DNA of 64,000 nt from Ruminococcaceae bacterium BL-6. Its GTDB lineage: Bacteria > Bacillota > Clostridia > Oscillospirales > Acutalibacteraceae. The notes beneath the pieces were generated by a model. That model searched no databases. It was not told the DNA's origin and worked only from the letters and a program-made list of their open reading frames with translations. The stretch spans positions 1,984,001 to 2,048,000 of the forward strand of contig LR778135.1 in the NCBI GenBank assembly GCA_902810075.1, in the 5' to 3' direction. A program made the translations under genes and the position numbers. Shown here in pieces: positions 25,856 to 33,870 of this stretch. The stretch's first letter is position 1. Every line of letters starts with the position of its first letter.

Positions 25856-26668
25856 TTATTTTCTGGCCGCAACCGTTTTCACAGCCGGGGAACTGGGCCG
25901 TTTGGTCTTTGCCCGCTTCTTTTTTTCCTGTTTCTGACCTTCGTCGATCATTTTGTTCAGGCAGTCGATGGCATCCGAAAGATTCCCCAGGGAATCGATC
26001 AGGCCCTCTTCCACGGCGTCGGCCCCGTCGAGGACCGTGCCCACATCCATGACCAGCTCCTTCGTGTTCATGGAAAGCTCGGTAAAACGCTCTTCCGAAA
26101 TGTTGGAATTCTGCGTGACGAACCGGGTGATCCGCTCCTGCATCCGCTGAAAATATTCCAGCGTCTGCGGAACCCCGAGCATCAGCCCGCTCATGCGCAC
26201 GGGATGGATCGTCATGGAAGCCGACGGCGCGATGAATGAATGCTTGGCGGCAACCGCCAGCGGAACGCCGATGGAATGGCCCCCGCCCAGCACCATGGAG
26301 ACCGACGGCTTCTTCATGCCGGCGACCAGCTCCGCAATGGCGAGCCCGGCCTCCACATCCCCGCCCACGGTATTGAGCAGGATCAGAAGCCCGTGGATTT
26401 TCGGGTCCTCTTCGATTGCAACCAGCTGCGGAATCACATGCTCGTATTTCGTCGTCTTGTTCTGGGAAGGGAGGATATAGTGCCCTTCCACCTGCCCGAT
26501 GATCGTCAGGCAGTGGATCATATGGTCGCCGGCCCCCGCGATGATGGAACCCGTCTCGGAAATCTGATCCGATGCCCTTTCGCTGTCAACCGGCGCGGGC
26601 TCGTCGTTTTCCCTCGGCGTTTCTCTGGGCAAAGGGTTTTCAATGTGCTGATTTCGATGTTTGCTCAT
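25856..26668 (-). CDS. tepA: ClpP-like serine protease TepA
   Basis: A 270-residue ClpP-fold protease of the TepA/YmfB type. Catalytic Ser lies in [10 protein letters not shown], the His in [10 protein letters not shown], and the N-terminal region has [23 protein letters not shown] typical of TepA. A basic Lys/Arg tail ends the protein. In Bacillus tepA lies directly next to spoIIIE and degrades spore proteins on germination; the same neighbourhood here (tepA-uppP-ftsK) supports the call. ATG 26668 follows AGGAGGTGG, with a promoter at 26773-26801. Confidence 0.9.
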   Translation of the reverse strand: MSKHRNQHIENPLPRETPRENDEPAPVDSERASDQISETGSIIAGAGDHMIHCLTIIGQVEGHYILPSQNKTTKYEHVIPQLVAIEEDPKIHGLLILLNTVGGDVEAGLAIAELVAGMKKPSVSMVLGGGHSIGVPLAVAAKHSFIAPSASMTIHPVRMSGLMLGVPQTLEYFQRMQERITRFVTQNSNISEERFTELSMNTKELVMDVGTVLDGADAVEEGLIDSLGNLSDAIDCLNKMIDEGQKQEKKKRAKTKRPSSPAVKTVAARK

Positions 26669-26772
26669 AATTCAGCCACCTCCTACCAAAGTAGTTTGCC
26701 GTAAGGGGCGGCTTCTCATTCATTATGCGCCGAACAAATTGCTCCGCGGCCGTTTTTTCCGGAAACAGTTTT

Positions 26773-26801
26773 ATTATAACATCCCGCCCTGTATTCTTCA
26801 A
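26773..26801 (-). promoter_or_regulatory. Promoter of tepA
   Basis: Minus strand TTGAAG (26801-26796), 17 bases, TATAAT (26778-26773), about 105 bases before the tepA start. Confidence 0.6.
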
Positions 26802-27110
26802 CGCCGCAAAGAAAGATTTGCGCGCTATTTTCGCCGTGATTCCGGCAGACGCATTTGTTTTTCGAAAAATTTTCCGGCTTTCCCCCAAAAATGCGACGAT
26901 ATTATAAACCATAAGGGAACAAACCGGCGGGTTTTGATGGCTCAGCCGTTTTTCCTGGGTACACCCGTGCCCTTCGTTTCCCATGGCGCAGCAGACAGGT
27001 TCGGTAATGTTTTTGTTGATTTTTACCTTAAAACGGATCGGATGCCTGTAAAACCCGCCCATTTTTTCTAAAATTTCAGGGATGAAACGGCCGGAATGAT
27101 TGATAACCTA

Positions 27111-27139
27111 TTGACAATCCGAAAAATATATTTCATAAT
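27111..27139 (+). promoter_or_regulatory. Promoter of traX
   Basis: TTGACA (27111-27116), 17 bases, CATAAT (27134-27139). Predicted transcription start near 27146. Confidence 0.65.
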
Positions 27140-27162
27140 AAAATGTGCTGGTTTCTGAATAA

Positions 27163-28011
27163 GTGCAGGCAATGGAATGCACAGACTGGAAAAGGAAGAT
27201 CACCGGGAATGAAAATTGCCGCAGCAACGCAAAAAGAAAAGCCTTCCGGTTTGGGATCTTGAAACGGCAGAGCCGTCCGCCGGAACCGCCGGGGAGCAAA
27301 AAACCGTTTTCGGCCGACATCCTGAAGCTGATTGTCGTGTGCGCCATGCTGGCCGATCATGCCGCATGGCTGTTTCTTCCTTTTGATACGCCGGCCGGGC
27401 AGTCGGTGCATTTCTTTGGAAGAATCGCGGCGCCGGTCGCCTGCTTTCTCCTTGTCGAAGGATATTTTCACACGCGCAGCGTGAAAAGATATGCCGTTCG
27501 GCTGGGAGTTTTTGCTCTGATTTCCCAGATCCCGTACTCGATCTTTCAGACAGGAACGATCGATTTCAGGCCCGGGCCTGGGCGGTTCAGCGTCCTGTAT
27601 ACGCTGCTGTGCTGCCTTTTGGCCGTCTGGATTTGGGACAAAATGCGGGACAAAGCTTTCTGCCCTTTTGCTTTGGCGGCGCTCAGCCTTTTGTCCGTGC
27701 TCGGTGACTGGATGATGTTCGCATTTCTTTTCACCATGGCTTTTGCGATGAACCGCGGAAACCTCAGGGGGCAATGCCTTTGGTTTGCGGCTGCGGCTGT
27801 TTTCATGACCGGTTTGATGACAGCGTCTTCGATGCTGGATGGGAATCCGTTTTATTCTCAGCTTTACCAGCTTGGCGTTCTGCTTTCCATTCCCTGCCTG
27901 GGACTTTACAACGGCAGACGGGCCGCAACGGCGCGCGGCAAATGGACCTTCTACGTTTTTTATCCGGCGCATCTTCTGGCCCTGATCCTGCTGAAGCAGG
28001 CGGTATCGTAG
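27163..28011 (+). CDS. TraX family membrane protein
   Basis: Up to 282 residues with about seven to eight membrane helices. SADILKLIVVCAMLADHAAWLF, FGRIAAPVACFLLVEGYFHT and SVKRYAVRLGVFALISQIPY match TraX, a family named after the pilin acetylase of F-type plasmids but common as a chromosomal membrane acyltransferase. The start is uncertain: GTG 27163 has no ribosome binding site, while TTG 27259 would give 250 residues, closer to family length, and lies in a TTGA overlap with a 17-residue ORF (27209-27262) that does have one (AAGGAAG). Rex follows after 49 bases. Confidence 0.82.
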   Translation: MQAMECTDWKRKITGNENCRSNAKRKAFRFGILKRQSRPPEPPGSKKPFSADILKLIVVCAMLADHAAWLFLPFDTPAGQSVHFFGRIAAPVACFLLVEGYFHTRSVKRYAVRLGVFALISQIPYSIFQTGTIDFRPGPGRFSVLYTLLCCLLAVWIWDKMRDKAFCPFALAALSLLSVLGDWMMFAFLFTMAFAMNRGNLRGQCLWFAAAAVFMTGLMTASSMLDGNPFYSQLYQLGVLLSIPCLGLYNGRRAATARGKWTFYVFYPAHLLALILLKQAVS

Positions 28012-28060
28012 CCGGAACCCGGCATTCGCGCCTGCCGCGATTACTTTTGGAGGTGTAACC

Positions 28061-28699
28061 ATGTCTAAGTGGGAAAATGTTTCTATGTCCGTCATCCGAA
28101 GGATGCCGCGTTACTATCGGTTTTTAACCCATCTGAAACAAATCGGAACGACCCGTATTTCTTCCAAAGAGCTTTCCGAAATCATGGGCCTTACCGCTTC
28201 GCAGATCCGGCAGGACCTGAACTGCTTCGGCGGCTTCGGCCAGCAGGGATACGGCTATATGGTGGAACAGCTTCAGCACGAAATCGGCAATATTCTCGGG
28301 ATTTCCAACGCCTACAAGGCGATTCTGATCGGCGCGGGCAACCTGGGGCAGGCTCTGGCGCTGAACATGCCTTTTGGCTCGCTGGGATTTGATCTGATCG
28401 GCCTTTTCGACAACGCGCCGGAAAAAATCGGCACAAAGGTCGGCGACCTTCCTGTTTACGACGTGAGGAAGCTGGAGGATTTCTGTGCCCGGGAGCATCC
28501 GGTCATGGCGATTTTCTGCGTCCCGCGGGAAGCGGTGGAAACGCTTTCGGACACCTTATACCATCAGAATGTGAAGAGTTTCTGGAATTTCAGCCATTTC
28601 GACATCGCGATGAAATACCCGGATGCCATGGTGGAAAACGTCCACCTGAACGACAGCCTGATGACGCTTTGCTACCGCATCTCCAACGGCTCGGATTGA
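28061..28699 (+). CDS. rex: Redox-sensing transcriptional repressor Rex
   Basis: A 212-residue Rex: N-terminal winged helix with SSKELSEIMGLTASQIRQDLNCFGGFGQQGYGY (about 32-64), then the Rossmann NADH-binding domain with GAGNLGQALA (about 91-100) and the C-terminal swapped helix ending RISNGSD. It senses NADH/NAD+ and represses fermentative and hydrogenase genes in Clostridia. ATG 28061 follows TTGGAGGTG. Ends at a good terminator. Confidence 0.97.
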   Translation: MSKWENVSMSVIRRMPRYYRFLTHLKQIGTTRISSKELSEIMGLTASQIRQDLNCFGGFGQQGYGYMVEQLQHEIGNILGISNAYKAILIGAGNLGQALALNMPFGSLGFDLIGLFDNAPEKIGTKVGDLPVYDVRKLEDFCAREHPVMAIFCVPREAVETLSDTLYHQNVKSFWNFSHFDIAMKYPDAMVENVHLNDSLMTLCYRISNGSD

Positions 28700-28715
28700 T
28701 CGGAGAAGCAAAAGC

Positions 28716-28756
28716 TTCCCTCTGCTGCGGTGATTCCGCGACGGAGGGAATTTTTT
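28716..28756 (+). terminator. Terminator of rex
   Basis: TTCCCTC (28716-28722) pairs with GAGGGAA (28744-28750), inner GCGG/CCGC pairs, then TTTTTT. Confidence 0.85.
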
Positions 28757-28828
28757 ATCTGAGAACGCACAGACGGCGAAAAGCTTCGGAGTGATCCATG
28801 ATTCCATCTTCCACGATATGGTTCCCTC

Positions 28829-28873
28829 TTGACTTTTTTCATAGGTTATGGTATTGTGTTAAGTAGGTTAACA
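28829..28873 (+). promoter_or_regulatory. Promoter and operator of the MarR gene
   Basis: TTGACT (28829-28834), 17 bases, TATTGT (28852-28857). A perfect inverted repeat TGTTAA-5-TTAACA (28857-28873) covers the end of the -10 and the start point. Almost the same sequence occurs before the hydrolase at 29546-29560. It resembles Clostridial Rex boxes but the spacer is 5 instead of 4. Confidence 0.75.
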
Positions 28874-28887
28874 AGGTGGGAAGCAAT

Positions 28888-29370
28888 ATGAGCAATAGGA
28901 ATGAGCGCGCTCAAATCGACAGGCTGTGCGAGCTATTCGTCCAGACAGTCAATCGATATAACCGGCTGGAAAAAGAAATGCATGCCTATGGAGCAAAGCA
29001 GGGACTGCATTTATCCGAGACCCACACGATTGTCGATATCGGGGCCCACGAGAACCTTAATATCACAAAATTAGCCAGGATACAAGGCGTTTCGAAAAGT
29101 GCTGCCTCTCAAATGGTCAGCAAGCTTGTAAAAAAGGGATTCGTTCAAAAGGACTTCTCCCCTGAAACAGAGAACGAGGTTGTACTGTCGCTTACCGAAA
29201 GCGGTAAAAAGGTACGTCAGGAACACGAAAAACAGCATATTTGGCTTAGAAAGCACTTGGCTGATATTCTGGCGAATCATCCGGACAGCACGATAGAAAC
29301 CTTGATCGCACTGGCGGCGGAAATTCAAGAATTATGGGATTCGCTCCCAAATCAGCCAGGCCTCGTTTGA
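28888..29370 (+). CDS. MarR family transcriptional regulator
   Basis: A 160-residue winged-helix regulator: THTIVDIGAHENLNITKLAR, recognition helix VSKSAASQMVSKLVKKGFV (about 63-81), wing KDFSPETENEVVLSLTESGKK. I chose ATG 28888 behind AAGGTGG; a GTG at 28876 would overlap that site. Its codons are more A/T-rich than the neighbours. The last codons and the TGA stop are supplied by the terminal repeat of the element at 29358-29512, so the C-terminus was probably altered by insertion. It likely represses itself and the hydrolase downstream through the shared GTTAA/TTAAC operator. Confidence 0.88.
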   Translation: MSNRNERAQIDRLCELFVQTVNRYNRLEKEMHAYGAKQGLHLSETHTIVDIGAHENLNITKLARIQGVSKSAASQMVSKLVKKGFVQKDFSPETENEVVLSLTESGKKVRQEHEKQHIWLRKHLADILANHPDSTIETLIALAAEIQELWDSLPNQPGLV

Positions 29371-29512
29371 AAAATAAAAAACGACGGATTTTCGAGATAA
29401 AATTGCGCCGAACAAGGAAAAAAGATCCTTTCCGGATTCCGAGCATTTTTGACGCCGGGCGGCACAATTTTAGCCGAAATAGACTAGTCCCTTGATTTCT
29501 CAAACAAGGTCT
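29358..29512. mobile_element. 155-bp terminal-inverted-repeat element (MITE-like)
   Basis: Left end AGGCCTCGTTTGAAAAAT (29358-29375) is repeated inverted at the right end (29495-29512) with 15 of 18 positions kept. Inside, TAAAATTGCGCCG and its near-complement CGGCACAATTTTA face each other, so the whole unit can fold into one long hairpin. It encodes nothing. The left 37 bases (29356-29392) recur with two differences at 36634-36670. It lies between the MarR stop, which it contains, and the hydrolase. Confidence 0.65.
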
Positions 29513-29545
29513 AAGCCAAGCAGAGTAAATATTTTTGCCATTTCC

Positions 29546-29560
29546 GTTAACCAGCTTAAC
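29546..29560 (+). promoter_or_regulatory. MarR-type operator before the hydrolase
   Basis: GTTAACCAGCTTAAC; its complement GTTAAGCTGGTTAAC differs from the marR operator core GTTAAGTAGGTTAAC at two central positions. It ends 30 bases before the hydrolase ATG. A promoter is not clear (TTGCCA at 29535-29540 is a possible -35). Confidence 0.6.
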
Positions 29561-29590
29561 ACATTAACACACGGATTGGAGGCCGTCAGC

Positions 29591-30730
29591 ATGAGCTATC
29601 AAAGGATCAACCCTATTCCGCAATTCAACTTTCAGGCAAACAGAGTTTTAACTTACGGGAAGCTGGCTTGCAGAGAACAGGAGATTGAAGAAGAAATTCC
29701 AAAGATAAGGACTTTTGACGATTGGGACACGGTCTGGCTTTCGCTGGCAAAGAAGGCTGAAAGTGAAAACAGGTATCTCCACGCAGCGTATTATGGTCGG
29801 ATGGCCGAATTCTTTCTGACGCCGAATCATCCGCAAAAAGATATCCTGTATCGAAGATGCCTTCGGAATTTCTATCTTGGTTTTGATTCCGAGCTCCATT
29901 TGAACTATAAACGATATCGTGTGCCGTTCGAAAACGGGGCTCTGAATTGCATCAGCATCCCGTCTCCTCACCCGAAAGGAACGATTCTTGTCTGCGGCGG
30001 CTACGATTCCTTTATTGAAGAATTTGTACTACAGGTAAGAGATATCGCCGCTCAGGGTTATTCCGTCATCCTGTTTGAGGGCCCCGGACAGGGATACTGC
30101 CTGCGCGAAAAGATGTATTTCAGATATGATTTTGAAAAACCGACAGCAGCTGTAATCGATTATTTCGGTTTAAAGCAATGCGCGATGATCGGCATCTCAT
30201 GGGGAGGGTATTTTGCCTTGCGCAGCGCCACTTTCGAAAAAAGGATCTCAGCGGCCGTCGCTTACGATGTGATGGATGATGGCCTTGAAGTGATGACAAA
30301 TGTGTTTCCCGCGCCAATTTGTAAAATCATAAGAACGGCATTCCGGAATAAAAATAAACATTTGATTCAGCTTCTTACCGGCATCATCAGAAAAAGGAGC
30401 ATATTAGCAGACTGGGCGCTTTCCCAGGGCATGTACATCACCGGGACCAAAACAGTCTATGATTTTTACTGCAATCTTTCCCAGCACAATCTGTCTGGAA
30501 TCGAAAACAGATTGACACAGGATATCCTGCTCTTGGCCGGGGAAAACGATCATTACATCCCTCTTGATCAATATTATCGCTTAAAAAGCAGCATTAAAAA
30601 TGCAAGATCGCTTACCTGCCGGCTTTTTACCAAAGCGGAGGGAGGCGATCAGCACTGTCAAATAGGGAACCACATGCTGGCAGTCCGGACGATTCTGGAT
30701 TGGCTCAACAAGGTCTACCACGTTCGCTGA
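29591..30730 (+). CDS. Alpha/beta hydrolase (FrsA/DUF1100-like)
   Basis: A 379-residue protein with an N-terminal helical cap (about 35-110) and an alpha/beta hydrolase core: GTILVCGGYDSFIEEF (oxyanion region), nucleophile Ser203 in GISWGGYF, Asp320 in AGENDHYIP and His355 in GDQHCQIGN. The cap-plus-core layout resembles FrsA and 2,6-dihydroxypseudooxynicotine-type hydrolases, which cleave C-C or ester bonds; the substrate is unknown. ATG 29591 follows TTGGAGG; a longer reading from 29492 would start inside the repeat element. Codon use is A/T-richer than average here, as for the MarR gene, so the pair may have been acquired together. Confidence 0.87.
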   Translation: MSYQRINPIPQFNFQANRVLTYGKLACREQEIEEEIPKIRTFDDWDTVWLSLAKKAESENRYLHAAYYGRMAEFFLTPNHPQKDILYRRCLRNFYLGFDSELHLNYKRYRVPFENGALNCISIPSPHPKGTILVCGGYDSFIEEFVLQVRDIAAQGYSVILFEGPGQGYCLREKMYFRYDFEKPTAAVIDYFGLKQCAMIGISWGGYFALRSATFEKRISAAVAYDVMDDGLEVMTNVFPAPICKIIRTAFRNKNKHLIQLLTGIIRKRSILADWALSQGMYITGTKTVYDFYCNLSQHNLSGIENRLTQDILLLAGENDHYIPLDQYYRLKSSIKNARSLTCRLFTKAEGGDQHCQIGNHMLAVRTILDWLNKVYHVR

Positions 30731-30796
30731 CTCGTAAGTTCCATTTCAGCAGACAAAGAGCCGGTTGAATCATCACGTGCTTGAACAAAATAAGAC

Positions 30797-30849
30797 AAGC
30801 GCCTTCCCGCTTTCCCGGATCGATCCGGAGAAACGGGAAGGCGCTTTTT
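30797..30849. terminator. Bidirectional terminator
   Basis: AAGCGCCTTCCCG (30797-30809) pairs with CGGGAAGGCGCTT (30834-30846), with an inner TTTCCCGGATCGATCCGGAGAAA stretch that also pairs. Lies between the convergent hydrolase and GntR-RCK genes. Confidence 0.88.
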
Positions 30850-30868
30850 GTTTCTTGCTTTTTGTTTC

Positions 30869-31540
30869 TTATTGAAAAATTTTTTCTGCCTGAGCATTAT
30901 GGGATGGCGCGGAACCCGGGTACAGAAAATTTCTGACGCGCGTCTGGCAATCGCTGTCCCCGCAATAATACAGCGTGTCGTTTTCGCAGAGCACGGCATA
31001 CGGGCCCGGGGACATCAGAAAAGACCTGTTCCGGCGAATGGCGATGATCGTGGCCATCGTGTAGTGCCAGAAATTGATTTCCGAAATGGATCGGTGCAGG
31101 TACGGCGTTTCGGCCGTGATCTCGATTTCGAACGGGATAAACGGATTGATGTTCTGAAACCGGTCGGTGCGGTCTATGATCTCCGTCACATACCGGGTCA
31201 GGTTCTCGGCTTCCTGCTTCTGGCGCTCCAGAGAATCCAGGATGTTCTTTTTCAGGTCGTAAATGGATTTGATATCCATGTACTGCTGAACAAACCGGAC
31301 GGCGTTCTCATACGACGTGATCAAAACGCCGCTGCCGCGCACGGCTTTTACGATCTTCAGGTCCGAAAGGACGGAAATCGCCCGCCTTGCCGTTTCCGAG
31401 GAGACGCTGTACTGGCTTGCGAGGGCGGAGCGCGCGTAAAGCTTGTCCCCGACCTGATACCGCTTCTCCACAATCTTTGCCGCGATATCCGCCGCGATCT
31501 GCTGATACACCGGCGCGGATACCTTGATCCTATCGTCCAT
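30869..31540 (-). CDS. GntR-type regulator with RCK_C domain (BusR-like)
   Basis: A 223-residue protein. Residues about 7-75 are a GntR winged helix (APVYQQIAADIAAKIVEKRY; SVSSETARRAISVLSDLKIV), about 85-130 a coiled coil, and about 140-210 an RCK_C/TrkA_C domain (EIEITAETPYLHRSISEINFW; DTLYYCGDSDCQTRVRNFLY). This is the architecture of BusR, the c-di-AMP-sensing repressor of the glycine-betaine importer busAB. No betaine or potassium transporter lies in the window, so the target is open. ATG 31540 follows GGAAGGGAAAG. It is 125 bases downstream of pyrG. Confidence 0.82.
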   Translation of the reverse strand: MDDRIKVSAPVYQQIAADIAAKIVEKRYQVGDKLYARSALASQYSVSSETARRAISVLSDLKIVKAVRGSGVLITSYENAVRFVQQYMDIKSIYDLKKNILDSLERQKQEAENLTRYVTEIIDRTDRFQNINPFIPFEIEITAETPYLHRSISEINFWHYTMATIIAIRRNRSFLMSPGPYAVLCENDTLYYCGDSDCQTRVRNFLYPGSAPSHNAQAEKIFQ

Positions 31541-31613
31541 GAATTGTCTTTCCCTTCCTCAATCAGGTTTTCCGGCGGAAAGCGCCCGCTCCTGTTTTCC
31601 GCCCATGCGAGAC

Positions 31614-31642
31614 GGCACAGGATATCCCCGATATCCTGTGCC
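31614..31642. promoter_or_regulatory. 13-pair perfect palindrome between pyrG and the BusR-like gene
   Basis: GGCACAGGATATC, CCC, GATATCCTGTGCC. On the plus strand it is followed by ATTTTTATG, but no plus-strand gene precedes it; on the minus strand no T-run follows. It lies 74 bases upstream of the GntR-RCK start, so it may be an operator or a weak terminator of pyrG. Confidence 0.45.
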
Positions 31643-31665
31643 ATTTTTATGAAAGGAACTGTGTT

Positions 31666-33273
31666 TCAGCCCTTTTTCCGTTTCTGTTCCTTCGCCGCGC
31701 AGACGAATCCCCTGAACAGCGGATGCGGGCGGTTGGGCCGCGATTTGAATTCCGGATGGAACTGCGATCCCATAAACCACGGGTGCCCCTTCAGCTCCAT
31801 CATCTCCATGATCCGGCCATCCGGGGACTTCCCGCAGAACACTACGCCCGCCTTTTCCAGGCGCTTGCAGTAATCGTTATTGACCTCGAAGCGGTGGCGG
31901 TGGCGTTCGGAAATCAGCTGCTCGCCGTAAAGCTCGAACGCCTTTGTTCCGGGCATCAGTTTACAGGGATATTTCCCGAGGCGCATCGTTCCGCCGAGCT
32001 GCACGACCTTCTTCTGCTCCGGCATCAGGTCGATGACCAGGTTTTTGCTCTGCGGGTCGAATTCCGCGGAGTTCGCATCCGCAAGGCCGAGCAGGTCGCG
32101 GCTCAGCTCCACAATGGCAAGCTGCATGCCGAGGCAGATGCCGAGAAACGGGATGTTGTTCTCCCTCGCGTAGCGGATCGCCCGGATCTTCCCCTCGATC
32201 CCGCGGGGGCCGAAGCCCCCGGGAACGAGAACCCCGTCCACGTCGCCGAGGATATCGCCCACATTGTCGGAGGTGATGGTTTCGGAGCCGATCCATTTGA
32301 TGTCCACCTTGACGCGGTTGCCGATCCCACCGTGCGTCAGAGCCTCCGCCACGCTGAGGTACGCGTCGTGAAGGTCGACGTACTTGCCCACCATGCCGAT
32401 GGTGACGCTTTCGGTGAGGGACAGGGCCGTATTCACCATATTGGTCCAGTCGGCCAGATCTGCCTTTTTGGTATCCAGGTGAAAATGCCGGCACACGATA
32501 TCGTCCAGCTTTTCGTCCTTGAGCGCCAGTGGGACGGAGTAAAGCAGCGGCAGGTCAAGGTTCTGGATGACGCAGTCCTCGTCGACATTGCAGAACAGGG
32601 CGATCTTCTTTTTCTGCTCCTCCCCGACCGGCCGCTCGGAGCGCAGGACGATGATGTCCGGCTGGATGCCGAGGGACAGCAGCTCCTTGACGCTGTGCTG
32701 GGTCGGCTTCGTCTTCTGCTCGCGGGATGCCGCCAGGTACGGCACCAGCGTCACATGGATGAAAAGGCAGTTGCTCCTCCCCACCTCGGTCGCGAACTGG
32801 CGGATGGCCTCTAAAAACGGCTGGCTTTCAATGTCGCCCACCGTGCCGCCGACCTCGATGATCGCGACGTCGACATTTTCTTTGCCGGCCGTAATGCGTC
32901 TTTTGATTTCGTTCGTGATGTGCGGGATCACCTGGACCGTACTGCCGCCGTAATCGCCGTTGCGCTCGTTCTGCAGTACGTTCCAGTAAACCCTGCCGGA
33001 GGTCACGTTGCTGTTCTGCGTCAGACTTTCATCGATAAAGCGTTCGTAATGGCCCAGGTCCAGGTCGGTTTCCGCGCCGTCATCCGTCACGAAAACCTCG
33101 CCGTGCTGAAACGGGTTCATCGTTCCCGGGTCGACATTCAGATAAGGGTCGAACTTCTGCATCGTGACGCGCAACCCGCGGGATTTTAGCAAGCGCCCAA
33201 GAGACGCCGCCGTAATTCCTTTTCCCAAACCGGACACCACGCCGCCTGTTACAAAAACATATTTCACTGCCAT
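31666..33273 (-). CDS. pyrG: CTP synthase
   Basis: A 535-residue enzyme that aminates UTP to CTP with glutamine. N-terminal synthase domain: [17 protein letters not shown] (P-loop), [16 protein letters not shown]-terminal class I glutaminase with nucleophile Cys in FLGICLGMQ and the HRHRFEVN and GSQFHPEF motifs. ATG 33273 follows GGAGGAAATT; the four extra upstream codons overlap that site. The leader has a promoter and an attenuator-like terminator (33313-33349), the arrangement used for CTP-sensing control of pyrG in Bacillus. Confidence 0.97.
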   Translation of the reverse strand: MAVKYVFVTGGVVSGLGKGITAASLGRLLKSRGLRVTMQKFDPYLNVDPGTMNPFQHGEVFVTDDGAETDLDLGHYERFIDESLTQNSNVTSGRVYWNVLQNERNGDYGGSTVQVIPHITNEIKRRITAGKENVDVAIIEVGGTVGDIESQPFLEAIRQFATEVGRSNCLFIHVTLVPYLAASREQKTKPTQHSVKELLSLGIQPDIIVLRSERPVGEEQKKKIALFCNVDEDCVIQNLDLPLLYSVPLALKDEKLDDIVCRHFHLDTKKADLADWTNMVNTALSLTESVTIGMVGKYVDLHDAYLSVAEALTHGGIGNRVKVDIKWIGSETITSDNVGDILGDVDGVLVPGGFGPRGIEGKIRAIRYARENNIPFLGICLGMQLAIVELSRDLLGLADANSAEFDPQSKNLVIDLMPEQKKVVQLGGTMRLGKYPCKLMPGTKAFELYGEQLISERHRHRFEVNNDYCKRLEKAGVVFCGKSPDGRIMEMMELKGHPWFMGSQFHPEFKSRPNRPHPLFRGFVCAAKEQKRKKG

Positions 33274-33312
33274 AATTTCCTCCATCCGGCCTTTTTGCAG
33301 CCCTCTCGCTAT

Positions 33313-33349
33313 TCAAAAAAGAATGTTCCCACCAAGCTGTTGGGAACAT
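33313..33349 (-). terminator. Attenuator-like terminator in the pyrG leader
   Basis: Minus strand ATGTTCCC (33349-33342) pairs with GGGAACAT (33330-33323), followed by TCTTTTTTG. It lies between the pyrG promoter and its start codon, as in Firmicutes where low CTP lets RNA polymerase read through. The G-rich start expected for reiterative initiation is only partly present (GCGG). Confidence 0.65.
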
Positions 33350-33359
33350 AAAATACCGC

Positions 33360-33407
33360 ATTATATTATATCGCCTGCCGCACCGGATTGTCAATACGGC
33401 AGGCGAT
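33360..33407 (-). promoter_or_regulatory. pyrG promoter inside an inverted repeat
   Basis: Minus strand TTGACA (33394-33389), 18 bases, TATAAT (33370-33365), with a second overlapping TATAAT (33365-33360). ATCGCCTGCCG (33370-33380) and its exact complement (33397-33407) flank the -35 box. The hairpin may also end trxA transcription. Confidence 0.7.
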
Positions 33408-33466
33408 TTTTACCGATATTCGTCAGGAATCACAATCTTCCCCTCAAAAAGGAGGAAATTTTGAAC

Positions 33467-33784
33467 TTACAGCTCCGCTTCGATCAGGCCTTCCAGATGG
33501 TCCTGGGGCTTGACGCCGACTTCCGTCCAAAGCTGCTTTCCGTCCTTGAACAGGATGAGGGTGGGGATGCTCTGAATCCCGTACTGCATGGCCAGGGACT
33601 GCTGTTCGTCGACATCCACCTTCACGACGGCGAGCTTGGCGTCGTATTTTTCGGAAATGGATTCCACAATGGGGGCCATCATGCGGCACGGGCCGCACCA
33701 GGACGCCCAGAAGTCGACCAGAACGAGCTTGTTCTGCCTGAGGACGGAATCGAAATTTTCGGAACTTCCATGAATGATTTCCAT
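33467..33784 (-). CDS. trxA: Thioredoxin
   Basis: A 105-residue thioredoxin with the active site WASWCGPCRMMAP (Cys31 and Cys34 by position), cis-Pro in QSIPTLILFKDGK, and the buried Asp in LVDFWA. It reduces protein disulfides in the cytoplasm. ATG 33784 follows AAGGAGAC. It stands between the cyclophilin gene (86 bases) and pyrG. Confidence 0.96.
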   Translation of the reverse strand: MEIIHGSSENFDSVLRQNKLVLVDFWASWCGPCRMMAPIVESISEKYDAKLAVVKVDVDEQQSLAMQYGIQSIPTLILFKDGKQLWTEVGVKPQDHLEGLIEAEL

Positions 33785-33870
33785 TTTTCTGTCTCCTTTT
33801 TCTTCATGACAGGCCGGAGGATCTTCTCCGACTAAATTTCCACGATCCCGGGGTTTTATGCGGAATCCCG

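Larger units (their letters stand above)
26669..27162. other. Intergenic region between tepA and traX
   Basis: About 490 bases without a credible gene. It holds the tepA promoter, the traX promoter (27111-27139) and a pair of inverted 10-base repeats, GGCGGGTTTT (26926-26935) and AAAACCCGCC (27050-27059), followed by CATTTTTTC, which would allow a large folded RNA of unclear nature. Confidence 0.5.

Noticed and set aside
24818..26239. Plus-strand 473-codon frame opposite uppP and tepA
   Set aside because: Shadow of two well-identified genes; no ribosome binding site.
26640..27062. Minus-strand 140-codon frame upstream of tepA
   Set aside because: Runs over the tepA start in another frame, no ribosome binding site, crosses the tepA promoter.
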